A stretch of 64,000 bases of DNA from Acidimicrobiales bacterium (GTDB lineage: Bacteria; Actinomycetota; Acidimicrobiia; Acidimicrobiales; Poriferisodalaceae): the NCBI GenBank assembly GCA_041394185.1, contig JAWKIQ010000006.1, positions 1-64,000 of the forward strand. Reading direction: 5' to 3'. The translations under genes were made by a program, and so were the position numbers. Of this stretch, positions 25,738 through 35,471 are shown piece by piece (within the stretch, counting starts at the first letter, position 1; the number at the start of each line of letters is the position of its first letter). The notes beneath the pieces were generated by a model. The model was not told the DNA's origin. It was given only the letters and a program-made list of their open reading frames with translations, and made no database searches.

Positions 25738-26211
25738 ATGGCAACCAGCGGAGTGCACCACGTCGCATACGCGACACGCGACATCGAGGCCACCAGGCAC
25801 TTCTACGAAGACCTGATGGGCTTCCCGCTGGTCTACTCCGAGGTGCAACAAAGCGGCAGTGCGGGCCTGAAGCACCTGTTCTTCGATGCGGGCAACGGAG
25901 CCTGCATCGCATTCTTCGAGGTGAACGGGGTGGGCGAAACCGCTGACTATTCGACCAACGTCTCCGAGGCCGTCGGCCTGCCGTTCTGGGTCAACCACTG
26001 CGCGTTCGGGGCCACCGCTGAAAAGCAGGACCAGGTCAAGGCCGCCATGGCCGCCGAGGGCATATTGCCGGTGATGGACCTGGACCACGGCTGGTGTCAC
26101 TCGGTGTACTTCCTGGACCCCAGCGGGGTGATGGTCGAGTTGTGCCGAGACACGCCCGGTTTCGAGCCCGACCGGGCTGGCGCTCTGGAAACCCTGGGCC
26201 TGGACGCCTGA
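25738..26211 (+). CDS. VOC-family protein (glyoxalase/dioxygenase superfamily)
   Basis: A 157-residue protein. The N-terminus GVHHVAYATRDIEATRHFYEDLMGFPL is a typical VOC first module, with the metal-site His at about 7. A second module includes FWVNHCAFGATAE and HSVYFLDPSGVMVELCRDTPGF with the terminal Glu ligand. The family includes glyoxalases, extradiol dioxygenases and resistance proteins; the substrate cannot be told. A GGGGG stretch lies about six bases before the ATG. It is divergent from the HAD gene (44-base gap). Confidence 0.85.
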   Translation: MATSGVHHVAYATRDIEATRHFYEDLMGFPLVYSEVQQSGSAGLKHLFFDAGNGACIAFFEVNGVGETADYSTNVSEAVGLPFWVNHCAFGATAEKQDQVKAAMAAEGILPVMDLDHGWCHSVYFLDPSGVMVELCRDTPGFEPDRAGALETLGLDA

Positions 26212-26234
26212 GCCACAGGCGGTCGCGGGGATGC

Positions 26235-27407
26235 TCAGCTGGCAGCAGCTGCAGCTGCCGGCGTCGAGGCACTGACACTGCCGCTGAGCAGTTCGGCCGC
26301 CCTTCGGTGTAGTTCGCGCTTGCGCGCGATTCCTGCTGGGTTCAGGTCGAGCCCCACCGAAGACAGGATCGTCTCCCACCGATGTACCCAATCGTGGCGC
26401 AGCATCGAAAAGGCGATGTTGCGGCGCCTTGCTGCCTCGATGCGCTCGGGCTGCGCGTCGAGCTCGGCCATCAGGTCCAGCACGTCTTCGCTGTGATAGG
26501 GCAGGCGGAAGATCGAGTCCTCCCAGCCGAAGAGTTCGTCCCAGTAGGGCGTGCGAGGCGGCGTACCGATCATGACCGTGCCCGCCGCAGCACCCTCGAA
26601 GAACCGGAAGCCGATCTCTTCGGAGTCGGCCCTGGCGTCGTTGAACTTGGCGGTGTTCGCCATGAAGTAGCGGGACCTCTTGAGCAGGTTGGCCAGACCG
26701 ATTCTGTGCTCTCGGGCCGAGCGCACAGAGGTTTCCCAGATCGAGTCGTAGTAGTAGAAGATCTCGCCTCGCTCGGCCGCGGTCATCAGCGCCCCGTGGG
26801 TGGGTGCCGAACGTCGCCCGATCCACGTCATGTCGATCGGGCGCTCTGCCAGCAGATCGGTAGGAGCGAACCGCAACGCATCGACGCCGGGCGGGACATA
26901 TGAGGTCGGCACGCCTGTGATCTCTTCGACGATCTGCGTAGAGGCGGCACACTCGAGAAAGATGTGGTCGAAATCGCGAAGGGGACGGAACTGGCGCCAG
27001 TGCTTGCGTGCGTAGCCCGGCCAGACCTCCTCGACCAGAGCCACGGCCGCTGTGCTCCTGGAGCGCCAGGGTCCCAGGGCTTTCAGGCTGACGAGGTCCT
27101 TGCCGAACTGGAACTGGGCAAAGAACAGCGATGCTTCATCGGCCAAGTGGTGACGGCGCAGACCGAGGTTGAAATGACTCGCAGCCCTGACGTGCCGTGT
27201 CAGGTGGTCGGTCAAGTGGCCGTGGGGCGAGAACTTGGAGACCGCGCTGTGTCTGGCGGTGACGAAGGCAGCGCCCTCGATCTCGGCGATGGTGTCCTCG
27301 AACTCATAACCACAGCAACGCGCCACTTTGGGATGTAGATCGCGTTGGCTCGCGACCACAACCGACCGCAAGTCGCCGACATCCGGGGTGCCGAGAGGTT
27401 CCACCAT
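26235..27407 (-). CDS. CgeB-like glycosyltransferase
   Basis: A 390-residue protein with no transmembrane segment. The C-terminal half has the family-1 pattern of CgeB/Glyco_trans_1_2 proteins: MTWIGRRSAPTHGAL, YYYDSIWET, KFNDARADSEEIGFRFFEGAAAGTVMIG and PYHSEDVLDLMAEL. The RFFEGAAAG stretch is the sugar-nucleotide motif. It likely adds a sugar to a surface glycan. A GGAG Shine-Dalgarno seven bases before ATG 27407 decides the start over a GTG at 27437. The nucleotide-sugar dehydrogenase just upstream (about 120-base gap) would supply an activated uronic acid donor. Confidence 0.78.
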   Translation of the reverse strand: MVEPLGTPDVGDLRSVVVASQRDLHPKVARCCGYEFEDTIAEIEGAAFVTARHSAVSKFSPHGHLTDHLTRHVRAASHFNLGLRRHHLADEASLFFAQFQFGKDLVSLKALGPWRSRSTAAVALVEEVWPGYARKHWRQFRPLRDFDHIFLECAASTQIVEEITGVPTSYVPPGVDALRFAPTDLLAERPIDMTWIGRRSAPTHGALMTAAERGEIFYYYDSIWETSVRSAREHRIGLANLLKRSRYFMANTAKFNDARADSEEIGFRFFEGAAAGTVMIGTPPRTPYWDELFGWEDSIFRLPYHSEDVLDLMAELDAQPERIEAARRRNIAFSMLRHDWVHRWETILSSVGLDLNPAGIARKRELHRRAAELLSGSVSASTPAAAAAAS

Positions 27408-27530
27408 TGACCCACTCCAAACGTGTTCGCTGACCACCCGGTGTTAACGGATGGCCGCTCAATGCGAGCCTAGCTCAACGGTTGGATGCCGAATAATCCC
27501 GGACTCTGGCGTGGGGCCGCACGCCCTGGG

Positions 27531-28817
27531 TCACAACAGGTCGACCGATTCGCCGCTCATCTTGTTGCGGGTGTCGAGCACGTACGCAGCCGTTGCTGCA
27601 ATGTGGTCGAGATCGAACGCATCGTGATCGGTGAGCAGCACGACGGCATCGGCACTGTGCAACTCGTCGTCGTTCAGCTCGACCAACGTGATCGCGGGAT
27701 CGAGTCGGTGTGCCTCGCTGAGATAAGGGTCGGCAGCTCGAACGTCGGCGCCCAGCTTCAGCAGCAGTTCGGCTACCGCGATGGCAGGTGACTCGCGAGC
27801 GTCGCTGGTGTTGGCCTTATAGGTCAGGCCGAGCAGCAGCAGTCGCGATCCTTTCAACGCGAGCGATCGCTCGTTGAGGGCATAGACGAGCCGAGACACC
27901 ACATAGTCGGGCATGTGCTCGTTGATGTCGTTTGCCAACTCGACGAACCGGAACGACCGCCCGAGCCGACGCCGGACCTGCCACGACAGATAGGAAGGGT
28001 CGATCGGCAGACAGTGCCCGCCCACACCAGGACCTGGCGTGAACTTCATGTATCCGAACGGTTTGGTGGCGGCGGCGTTGATGGCCTCCCAGACGTTGAT
28101 GCCCAGGTCGTGCCCGAACATCGCCAACTCGTTCACCAGGGCGATGTTCACATGGCGGAAGGTGTTCTCGAGCAGCTTTGCCAGCTCGGCCTCTTTGGGG
28201 CTCGACACCGGCACCGTTATCGGATTGCCCTCGGCATCAGTGTCCAGAACCGAGTCGTAGAACTCCTTGACCGCGGCCAGCGAAGACTCGTTGACGCCAG
28301 AAACCACCTTGGGCGTGTTGCGCAGGCCGAACCTCTTGTTGCCGGGGTCGATCCGTTCGGGGCTGAAACCGAGGTGGAAGTCCTTGCCGGCGACGAGGCC
28401 GGTCATGGTCTCGAGACCTATGCCGAGCATCTCCTCGGTCGTGCCTGGGTAGGTCGTCGACTCGAGAATCACGGTTGCACCGGGGCGAAGGTGCTGTGCC
28501 AGCGTGCGGGTTGCGGCCTCGACGTAGGAGAGGTCCGGAAGTGTCTCGCGCAGCGGCGTCGGAACCGTGATGACGATCACGTCGAACCCGCTGAGCAGAT
28601 CGGAATCTGTGGTGGCCTGGTACCTGCCGCTGGCGAGAGCGTCTGCCACCTCCTGATCGGAGATGTCCTCGACGAACGACTCGCCCCGCGCCAGTGCCTC
28701 GACGCGGACCTTGTCTACGTCATATCCGACGACCTGATGGCCCTTTTCGATGGCCAACATGGCCAGGGGCAGTCCAACATAACCCTGGCCAACGACCACC
28801 ACTCGCTTGGAATTCAC
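27531..28817 (-). CDS. UDP-HexNAc/UDP-glucose-type nucleotide-sugar 6-dehydrogenase
   Basis: A 428-residue NAD-dependent enzyme that oxidises C6 of a UDP-sugar to a uronic acid. The N-terminal Rossmann motif VVVGQGYVGLPLA is followed by VPTPL and ESTTYPGTT. The catalytic Cys lies in GPGVGGHCLPIDPSYL (about 268), and the C-terminal domain begins LLLGLTYKANTSDARESPA. The central FSPERIDPGNK segment points to the WbpA/WecC group acting on UDP-N-acetyl-hexosamines. GGAG eight bases before GTG 28817 decides that start; TTG 28823 is too close to it. It is probably linked to the glycosyltransferase downstream. Confidence 0.9.
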   Translation of the reverse strand: MNSKRVVVVGQGYVGLPLAMLAIEKGHQVVGYDVDKVRVEALARGESFVEDISDQEVADALASGRYQATTDSDLLSGFDVIVITVPTPLRETLPDLSYVEAATRTLAQHLRPGATVILESTTYPGTTEEMLGIGLETMTGLVAGKDFHLGFSPERIDPGNKRFGLRNTPKVVSGVNESSLAAVKEFYDSVLDTDAEGNPITVPVSSPKEAELAKLLENTFRHVNIALVNELAMFGHDLGINVWEAINAAATKPFGYMKFTPGPGVGGHCLPIDPSYLSWQVRRRLGRSFRFVELANDINEHMPDYVVSRLVYALNERSLALKGSRLLLLGLTYKANTSDARESPAIAVAELLLKLGADVRAADPYLSEAHRLDPAITLVELNDDELHSADAVVLLTDHDAFDLDHIAATAAYVLDTRNKMSGESVDLL

Positions 28818-28919
28818 TGACAAGTCTCCGTTCGTCGGTCACGCGGGCCGCCCTTTGCCCTCGCGTCGAGAGTAAAGCCCACAGGGGACCTATCGTCCGC
28901 TGGGCCGCCCTTGTCAAGC

Positions 28920-29624
28920 TCAGCGGGTGACAGGAGCCGACCTGACGATGGCAAGGGTGGTCAAACCCATCACCGCTGCGGCCACCGGCAGCGGCCACCA
29001 TGGCGTGTCGGGATTCCAGCAGCGTGTCTCGAGTATCGCCCACATGGGTGAGCAATCGTTCTGGACGCCATGTATCGAAACCGTGTGGGGCAGCACCAGC
29101 GCCAAGGCAGCGCCGAAGACCAACAGAGAGCCGAACCATTCGAGAACAAGCTCGCTGTTACGAGGTGCAATCCGTGTGGTTTCGGCCCGCCGCCTGGCCA
29201 CGGCTCCGAGCAGGCAGGCCATGGCAACCCCTGCGCCGGCGGCGTTGAGTGCCATTCCGGTGCGAGACCCGACGAGGCGCATCCAATCGGTGGTCGCAGC
29301 TATGAGGCCCACGGCCAGCATGGCAACTGTCGTGCGGGTGCCAGACCGATGCCAGCCGGGAGCCAGAGCGGCAAGCCCGGCGGCGACCAGGCCCAGACCG
29401 ATGGCTGTGAACACCGGAAGCCACAACAAGCTCGCAACGCCGGCGCTGCCGCCGTGACCAGTGACCCGGTTCGCGAAATAGTGCCCTGAGGCCGTCAGCG
29501 GTGCCGCGGCGATGATCAGCACCAGAACCGCCTGCATGCGGGCCAGAGGACCGGCGCGCCCAGACGAACGCTCGGCGGCGCGAACGGCAACTCGTCCCGG
29601 CGGCTGGTGCTGGGCAGACGGCAT
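28920..29624 (-). CDS. Polytopic membrane protein of unknown function
   Basis: About 234 residues. A basic N-terminus is followed by five to six hydrophobic segments (for example QAVLVLIIAAAPLTA, LLWLPVFTAIGLGLVAAGLAAL, MALNAAGAGVAMACLLGAV, LLVFGAALALVLPHT and LPVAAAVMGLTTLAIV). A loop near the C-terminus contains two Cys (NDCSP and ETRCW) that could form a disulphide outside the membrane. I do not recognise the family. The start at 29624 avoids overlap with the divergent DUF389 gene; the frame is open further upstream. Confidence 0.65.
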   Translation of the reverse strand: MPSAQHQPPGRVAVRAAERSSGRAGPLARMQAVLVLIIAAAPLTASGHYFANRVTGHGGSAGVASLLWLPVFTAIGLGLVAAGLAALAPGWHRSGTRTTVAMLAVGLIAATTDWMRLVGSRTGMALNAAGAGVAMACLLGAVARRRAETTRIAPRNSELVLEWFGSLLVFGAALALVLPHTVSIHGVQNDCSPMWAILETRCWNPDTPWWPLPVAAAVMGLTTLAIVRSAPVTR

Positions 29625-29696
29625 CGACCGCAACTTATCGGCCTCGGGGCTGTTCGTACATGCGCCCGACGCCGACCACACCAACCATCCGGGCGC

Positions 29697-29702
29697 TACC
29701 TT
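29697..29702 (+). promoter_or_regulatory. -10 element of the DUF389 gene
   Basis: TACCTT ends seven bases before the GTG at 29710, which implies a leaderless transcript. No clear -35 box. Confidence 0.4.
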
Positions 29703-29709
29703 CTGTGCT

Positions 29710-31245
29710 GTGACCGATCCGCTCACCGACACGAGGCGACTCGACGCAATAATCGAAGAGGCCCTCACCGACGGCCGCTTCAGCCCCGCCGAGCGGCGCG
29801 CTGTCATGAGCCGCCTGCTGCCTCGCGAAGGGCGCGGGGCCTTGCTGCGCTATGGCGTGATGCTGATGTTGTCGGTGACCATCGCCGCCGTGGGGTTGGC
29901 CGCCAACTCGGCGGCCGTGGTGATCGGCGCCATGCTGGTCGCTCCTTTGATGACGCCAATCATGACCTTCGCCACGGCGTGTGCTCTTGGCCTTCCGCAG
30001 CGGATGGCAAGGGCGGGAATTGTCGTGGTGGTCAGCACGTTGGGGTCGATTCTGCTGTCGGTCTTCCTGGCCTGGGTGTTGCCCGACTTCGAGCTGCAGA
30101 GCGAGGTGACCAGCCGCACGGCGCCAGACGTGAAGGACTTCGTCGTGGCGGTGGCAGCTGGTGCTGCGGGCGCCTATGCAACGGCGCGCGAAGAGTTGTC
30201 GACCTCGCTGCCCGGCGTTGCAGTCGCGGTGGCCCTGGTGCCTCCGTTGGCGGCGGTCGGCATCACATTGCAGGCCGGCGAGACCGACCTGGCGTCGGGT
30301 GCACTGTTGCTGTACCTGACCAACCTGGTGGCCATCGTCGTGGTTTCGATGGGCGTGTTGTTCGCCACCGGAGTGGTGCCCACCATCAAGCTCGTCACCA
30401 GGCATCCGGCCGTTTCTGCGGTGGTGGCCCTGGTGGTGGTGGCCTTCTTCGCCATCTTCGTGCCGCTGGCGGCCAGGTCGGCGTCGGCGGTCGAGGATGC
30501 CCAGCGCCGCTCCGAGGTCAGGTCTGCAACCGAGGCCTGGCTCGGCGATGCCGAGCTGATCATCGACGACATCACCATCGATGGCGCAAACGTGACCGTC
30601 GACCTGATCGGTCCGGACTCGCCGCCCAGGGCCTTCGACCTGCGCACCAGCCTCGAGCCCCTGCTGGGCAGCGACACCGATGTTGCGGTCAGATGGTCCG
30701 AGCAGTCGCTGGGGCTGGCCTTGGCGGGGCAGAGCGCCGAAGACTCGCTGAGCACCAGCGAGCGAGTCGATCCGGTGGTCACCTCATGGCTCAGCGCCGA
30801 GTACGGCGAGGGCTACGAGCTGCTGGGCATCGACGCAGCCGGGGGTGAGGTCGTGCTCGAAATAGCGGGGCCGACGGCACCCCAGGCGACCGCGGCGCTG
30901 GCCGAGCAGGTCGGTCTGGCGGTAGGCGGAGAGGTCAACCTGTCGGTGCAGTGGGTTCAACGGTTGGGCGTGGGCGGCTCGGCAGATCCCGAGGTCATCG
31001 CGGCCGAGTTGGTCGAGGCATGGATCGGGCCACGCCATTCGGTGACCTTGGTGGCAGCCGCAGCCACGCCTCGCTCGGTGACTGTCGACCTGGCTGCCAC
31101 GTCTGAGCCGCTGGGTGTCTCGCGTCTCATCGAGGCTCTCGAAACCAGGTTGCTCGGCCGGCAGGCGACCATCAGGGTGGCGCGGCTGGACGAAGCCCCA
31201 GCCACCGGCACCGTTGCAGAGGTGGCGCCGGGCAGCCTTGGCTGA
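29710..31245 (+). CDS. DUF389-family membrane protein
   Basis: A 511-residue protein. The DUF389 core (about 50-190) has VGLAANSAAVVIGAMLVAPLMTPIM, with GAMLVAPLM as the family signature. About five to six transmembrane segments run to residue 260. The rest is a soluble region with two or three repeated beta-rich lobes (VTVDLIGPDSPPRAFDLRTSLEPLL, SVTVDLAATSEPLGVSRLIEALE) of the kind often predicted extracytoplasmic. Function is unknown. The start GTG 29710 is supported by the leaderless -10; an in-frame extension to 29512 overlaps the divergent gene and lacks similarity. Confidence 0.85.
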   Translation: MTDPLTDTRRLDAIIEEALTDGRFSPAERRAVMSRLLPREGRGALLRYGVMLMLSVTIAAVGLAANSAAVVIGAMLVAPLMTPIMTFATACALGLPQRMARAGIVVVVSTLGSILLSVFLAWVLPDFELQSEVTSRTAPDVKDFVVAVAAGAAGAYATAREELSTSLPGVAVAVALVPPLAAVGITLQAGETDLASGALLLYLTNLVAIVVVSMGVLFATGVVPTIKLVTRHPAVSAVVALVVVAFFAIFVPLAARSASAVEDAQRRSEVRSATEAWLGDAELIIDDITIDGANVTVDLIGPDSPPRAFDLRTSLEPLLGSDTDVAVRWSEQSLGLALAGQSAEDSLSTSERVDPVVTSWLSAEYGEGYELLGIDAAGGEVVLEIAGPTAPQATAALAEQVGLAVGGEVNLSVQWVQRLGVGGSADPEVIAAELVEAWIGPRHSVTLVAAAATPRSVTVDLAATSEPLGVSRLIEALETRLLGRQATIRVARLDEAPATGTVAEVAPGSLG

Positions 31246-31259
31246 GGGTTACGCCATAG

Positions 31260-32078
31260 TCACGGCGTTGCTGCCGTGAGGGTGATCTGGAACGATTCGG
31301 TGAAGTCGTCCGACGTGAACGGCAGCACCAGATCGCCGGCGATGTCGCCGCCATCGAACACGAACAGCATGCGCGCACTGCCACCGCCGGCGATTGCGTC
31401 CAGGCCCACCGAACTGGCGACCTCGAAGTCGCCCAATGTCGGATCGCTGTAAACAGCAGCGAAGCCGTTCGCGATGATGCCGTCGCTGCGGCCGTTCTCT
31501 ATCTCGACGATCACGACCATCGAGTCGTCTGGGATGGTGCGATAGGCCGAAACCAACGACACGGTCACGCCGCCGTCGGAGACCGTGTATCCGTCGACGA
31601 CCAGGCGTCCTTCGATGGAGCGACCGTCGATTTCGAACGAGAACAGGCGACCGTCGGCGTCGGTGGTCAAAGCATCGAAGGTGCGACACCTCGCTCCGCC
31701 GTCGACCTGGTCGCAGACCCTCCAGGGCTCGCTTCCCTCGAGGCGGGCGACCGGCTGGTCGCCCACGATCGACAGGGCGGCCACCTGGTGCAAGAAATAG
31801 GCTTCGGCCGGCGAACCCGGCGCAGCCAGGCTGCGGGCCCGTTCGGTCGAGTCGGCAGTGCGGGCGGCCAGCTGGGCCAACACCCGGTCGCCGAGGTCGG
31901 CCGGCACGGTGGTGCTGGGTGAGGTGTCGGCGGTGGTCGGAGTGGTCGTGGAAGACGTCGACGACGTGGTGGTCGACGTCGGCGGCTCGTCGTCGCCGGT
32001 CAGGTTGACCACCACCACGAGGCCGATCAGGGCGGCCACCAGAATGGCGGCGAGGGTTGCGACCTGGCGGTTATCCAA
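31260..32078 (-). CDS. Anchored extracytoplasmic protein of unknown function
   Basis: A 272-residue protein. An N-terminal hydrophobic segment (about 8-27) is followed by a Thr/Ser-rich linker (about 30-60) and a folded domain of about 200 residues with two Cys (RVCDQ and ARCRTF), probably disulphide-linked. No family recognised. The start is TTG at 32078, six bases after the coaE stop, so the two are co-transcribed. Confidence 0.7.
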   Translation of the reverse strand: MDNRQVATLAAILVAALIGLVVVVNLTGDDEPPTSTTTSSTSSTTTPTTADTSPSTTVPADLGDRVLAQLAARTADSTERARSLAAPGSPAEAYFLHQVAALSIVGDQPVARLEGSEPWRVCDQVDGGARCRTFDALTTDADGRLFSFEIDGRSIEGRLVVDGYTVSDGGVTVSLVSAYRTIPDDSMVVIVEIENGRSDGIIANGFAAVYSDPTLGDFEVASSVGLDAIAGGGSARMLFVFDGGDIAGDLVLPFTSDDFTESFQITLTAATP

Positions 32079-32084
32079 CGCGGC

Positions 32085-32702
32085 TCACCCCATCTTCTCG
32101 GCGTGCAGGCGCTGCAGCTCAGACCAGAGTTCGCCGACCGAGTGCGACAGATCGTCGACGGTGCCGATGTTTCCGATGACATAGTTGGCCACGGCACGGC
32201 GCTCTTCGTCTGAGACCTGGCTCTCGATACGGGCCCTTGCGTCTTCGGTCGACATTCCCCGCCCCAATAGGCGCGAAACACGAACTTCGACGGGCGCCTC
32301 GACCACAACCACGACCTCATATCGGTGCCGGTTGTCCCAGCCGAGGGTGCTTTCGACCAACACCGCCATCTCGAGCACCACGATCGAATCACCAGGCAAC
32401 CGATCGACGGTCGAGTCGATGAGTTCGTTGATGCGCGGATGGCTGATGGCGTTGAGATCGGCAAGCGCCTGCGAGTCGCTGAAAACGATGGAAGCCAGGG
32501 CCGCCCTGTCGATGTCGCCGGCCGAGCTGCGAACCTGTTCGCCAAATCGGGCGACGACCTCTTCCACCGCAGATCCACCATGGCCGATGATCTGACGGCC
32601 CAGGCCATCGACATCGATCACCACGGCGCCACGCCGCGCAAGCGCTTCTGCGACGGTCGACTTGCCCGCCCCGATTCCTCCGGTCAACCCGACGATCAAC
32701 AT
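32085..32702 (-). CDS. coaE: Dephospho-CoA kinase
   Basis: A 205-residue enzyme catalysing the last step of coenzyme A synthesis. The P-loop is GLTGGIGAGKSTVAEAL (5-21), and DVDGLGRQII, AISHPRINELI, VLEMAVLVES and the lid region RLLGRGMSTEDARARIESQ follow in order. Length is normal for single-domain CoaE. The ATG at 32702 lies seven bases after TAACGT (32715-32710), so a leaderless transcript from inside the end of the upstream gene is possible. Confidence 0.95.
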   Translation of the reverse strand: MLIVGLTGGIGAGKSTVAEALARRGAVVIDVDGLGRQIIGHGGSAVEEVVARFGEQVRSSAGDIDRAALASIVFSDSQALADLNAISHPRINELIDSTVDRLPGDSIVVLEMAVLVESTLGWDNRHRYEVVVVVEAPVEVRVSRLLGRGMSTEDARARIESQVSDEERRAVANYVIGNIGTVDDLSHSVGELWSELQRLHAEKMG

Positions 32703-32712
32703 CGGGTCGACG

Positions 32713-33867
32713 TTACAGCTCGGAAGGCTCCGCTGTACGGACGAGGGCGCGAACCGCCAGTCGACCGGCGGCCGTGTCGAGGTCGTCGGCAACAAGACTT
32801 ATGCGGCCTTCGGGCTCCCACCTGTAGAGGGCGGGGCGCAGCCGACCAGGCCGCTTGGCATGTTCACCAACGGCGCTGTCGACCAGGGCGGCCAACGCAG
32901 CCTTGGTCGGGGTGTCGCCCAACGAGACGATGGCGACGTGCTCGCCACCGGTGGCGATAAGGGCTGTCTCGCCGGGACGAAGCGGTACATGCAGTTCCAG
33001 GTACGCCAACGCCGCCCCGATCTCGGGAAGGTCTGATTCGAGAACGAACACCCGGCTGGTCGAATCGACCAGCACCAAGTCGACATCGGGCCGGCAAGCG
33101 TCGCGGATTCGTCCCTCGGCCATCGCCTCGGCGATGTCGCGATCGATCCGCCACCTGTCGAGGTGTGAGGTCGTGACCCAGTCGTTTCCGCCCAGCGTCA
33201 GTGCGGTCACGGTGCCCGGGATCGCCGATGGACCGAGGGCTTCTGCGGGGATGCCCTTGGTCATGTCGCTCGACACAACTCGCACCGACAGCGTTTCGAG
33301 GGCTCGTTCGAGCTCGGCGAGGTCGTACCCCGGCCCGGCCGCCGGGTTGACGATGATGCGGGGCGTTGGCGCGTCGGCGATGCTCAACGGCGGCTGGTGT
33401 GCAGGCGGGGCGGCGGGCGCCTGCGGCGCTGTGGGGGTCGCCGGCCGACGGGCTGGCGTCGGGTTTGGCGCAGGTGACAGGTCGAGGCGTCCGGAGCTGA
33501 TCGGCGAGGCCTTGCGGGGCGTGACACCGAGGGCGGCGGCCAGCGAGGTTGAGGGCGAAGAGTTGCGCTGCGAGCGAACCACATCTTCGACGACCAGGCG
33601 ACCCAGCGGTGAAGACGGCTGGGTACTGCGTTCGGTCAGGCGTGCCGCAACCCCTGTGGCGTATTGCTGGACCGCCGATGGCCACGCGGCTCGGTCTGTG
33701 CGAGCCAGGTGAGGAAGCAATGAGTCGACGTCGATCAGTTCGGCGCCGGTGTGGACCTTGCCGGCGTCGAAGTACGCGTCGATACCGGCCGATCTCAAGA
33801 CGTCGACTATGCGCAGCGCAACCCAGGCCCGATCGGCCGAGCTGGTGCTGGTTGCTGTCGTGGTCAT
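32713..33867 (-). CDS. Protein of unknown function with Pro/Ala-rich linker
   Basis: A 384-residue protein with no membrane segment. Residues 1-100 are a helical domain (AWVALRIVDVLRSAGIDAYFDA), 110-170 a Pro/Ala-rich linker and 170-384 a mixed alpha/beta domain (TVTALTLGGNDWVTTSHLDRWRIDRDI, VDLVLVDSTSRVFVLESDLPEI). I do not recognise it. GGGAGG about eight bases before ATG 33867 supports the start. It lies immediately upstream of coaE on the same strand. Confidence 0.7.
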   Translation of the reverse strand: MTTTATSTSSADRAWVALRIVDVLRSAGIDAYFDAGKVHTGAELIDVDSLLPHLARTDRAAWPSAVQQYATGVAARLTERSTQPSSPLGRLVVEDVVRSQRNSSPSTSLAAALGVTPRKASPISSGRLDLSPAPNPTPARRPATPTAPQAPAAPPAHQPPLSIADAPTPRIIVNPAAGPGYDLAELERALETLSVRVVSSDMTKGIPAEALGPSAIPGTVTALTLGGNDWVTTSHLDRWRIDRDIAEAMAEGRIRDACRPDVDLVLVDSTSRVFVLESDLPEIGAALAYLELHVPLRPGETALIATGGEHVAIVSLGDTPTKAALAALVDSAVGEHAKRPGRLRPALYRWEPEGRISLVADDLDTAAGRLAVRALVRTAEPSEL

Positions 33868-33996
33868 CTGTGGTGCCTCCCCGCGCCGGACGGTCGCTTG
33901 TGAGAGTGTCGACCGACGAGGGTTCGGCTTCAGTTCTTGTCGAGCATGGCGGGCACAACCGGTTCAGCCGCCAGACCCACGGTCGACCGACAACGC

Positions 33997-35460
33997 ATGA
34001 ACCGCCATCGTCTGAACGCGCTAGCTGCCGTGTGTGCAGCGATTGCGTTGGTGGCGCCCGCGTGCACCTCCTCGGCCAGCGGCACCTCGCAAGACGGAGC
34101 AGACATCGAGCTGGTCACCACCCAGCTGAGTCCAGACGACCCGGCGCGCGCCGGTGCATCGTCGGACCTGCTCGGCTCGCTGTCGACATCTACACAGCCT
34201 CCGGCAAGGACATCGACGACACGGCCAGAGCCTACGACGGAGGTGCCCCGGTCGACCACCACCGCTGCGCCGACGACCACGGCGGTGACGACCCCGTCTA
34301 CAGCACCGGTTTCTTCCACGACCGCCCAACCGACCACCACGTTCGTCGGTCCGCCGCCGTGGAAGATCGGACTGTTGAACACCGAGGCCAGCGCCTCGGG
34401 CTCGTACGAGGCGTTCCGGTTGGGTGTAGAAGCTGCAGTCGAGTGGTGGAACTACACGGCAGCAGCTTCGGGCAAGAGGCAGATAGCGCTGGACTCGTGT
34501 GCGCCCACCGACGAGGTGTCGACCATCGCATGCGCGGATGAGCTCGTCCAGACGAACACCGCTCTGGTGCACGGCGTCGACCTCTATTCGGATCTGTCGC
34601 TGCCCGTCATCGAAGCGTCGGGCCTACCAGTTCTGGGAGGTGTCGCCGTTCGGGCTGTCGATGCCGACGCCGGCAATGCGGGTTTGGACATCGGCGGTCC
34701 GCCAGCTGCTCACGCTGCTCTCGCCGCGCTGGCGGCGGACAGACAATTGACCAGCGTGGTCGTGCTGCACGACGCCAGCGACGTGTCGCGCGAGCTGATC
34801 AACCGATTCACCCGGCCGGTTCTGCAGGACGCCGGCATCGTCGCTGCCTTTGTCGAGGTCCCGCCAAACACCACAGACGCAACCGGCGTGGTTGCCGCGG
34901 CCTCCGTCGAATTAGGTGAGGCTTGGCTGGTGGCCACCAGCACGAGGTCGTGCGGGGCCATCGCAGCGTCGCGGCGCCACTTCGGCGTGACAACACCTGT
35001 GATCTGGGGCACCGGGTGCACCACACCGGCGGTGTTGGACAACTACGGCGATCTCATGATGGATGACACCGTTGCATTCGAGTTGATCGAGCCGCGCCTG
35101 CTCGACTTCGTCAACTCCGAGTTGCGGGCCGGCTACGAGCTGGCCAACCAGGTGCTGCTGCAGTACGACCCGGTACTGGTCGATGACCCGCTTGCCATTC
35201 GAGGCTGGCTGGTGGGAACCAGGCTCACCCAAACCCTCGACCGTTCGGGCGGAGATCTGTCGGCGGCTCGCGATGTGCGGGCACCAAACCCCATCTCGGC
35301 CGGCGAGATCGCGTGCGGGACCAACCCCACCGCTATCTGCGCGGCCGACATCATGTTCTTCGGTTGGAACGGCTCGACGGTGGAGGGCCCGATGGTGGTG
35401 GTCGATGGGCTGGCCGAACCCGTGGCCCAAACCAGCGGGGTTGCACCCACCTCTGGATAG
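33997..35460 (+). CDS. Lipoprotein with branched-chain-amino-acid-type binding fold
   Basis: A 487-residue protein. The signal peptide (MNRHRLNALAAVCAAIALVAPAC) ends in a lipobox with Cys23. A Thr/Pro/Ser-rich linker (about 55-115) precedes a domain resembling periplasmic-binding family 6: KIGLLNTEASASGSYEAFRLGVEAAVEWWN, ASGLPVLGGVAVRAVDA, VVVLHDASDVSRELINRF and TPVIWGTGCTTP. No transporter genes are adjacent, so a sensor or scavenging role is possible. The frame is open 20 codons upstream, but the signal peptide sets the start at 33997. Confidence 0.78.
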   Translation: MNRHRLNALAAVCAAIALVAPACTSSASGTSQDGADIELVTTQLSPDDPARAGASSDLLGSLSTSTQPPARTSTTRPEPTTEVPRSTTTAAPTTTAVTTPSTAPVSSTTAQPTTTFVGPPPWKIGLLNTEASASGSYEAFRLGVEAAVEWWNYTAAASGKRQIALDSCAPTDEVSTIACADELVQTNTALVHGVDLYSDLSLPVIEASGLPVLGGVAVRAVDADAGNAGLDIGGPPAAHAALAALAADRQLTSVVVLHDASDVSRELINRFTRPVLQDAGIVAAFVEVPPNTTDATGVVAAASVELGEAWLVATSTRSCGAIAASRRHFGVTTPVIWGTGCTTPAVLDNYGDLMMDDTVAFELIEPRLLDFVNSELRAGYELANQVLLQYDPVLVDDPLAIRGWLVGTRLTQTLDRSGGDLSAARDVRAPNPISAGEIACGTNPTAICAADIMFFGWNGSTVEGPMVVVDGLAEPVAQTSGVAPTSG

Positions 35461-35471
35461 TGTTGCCCCCC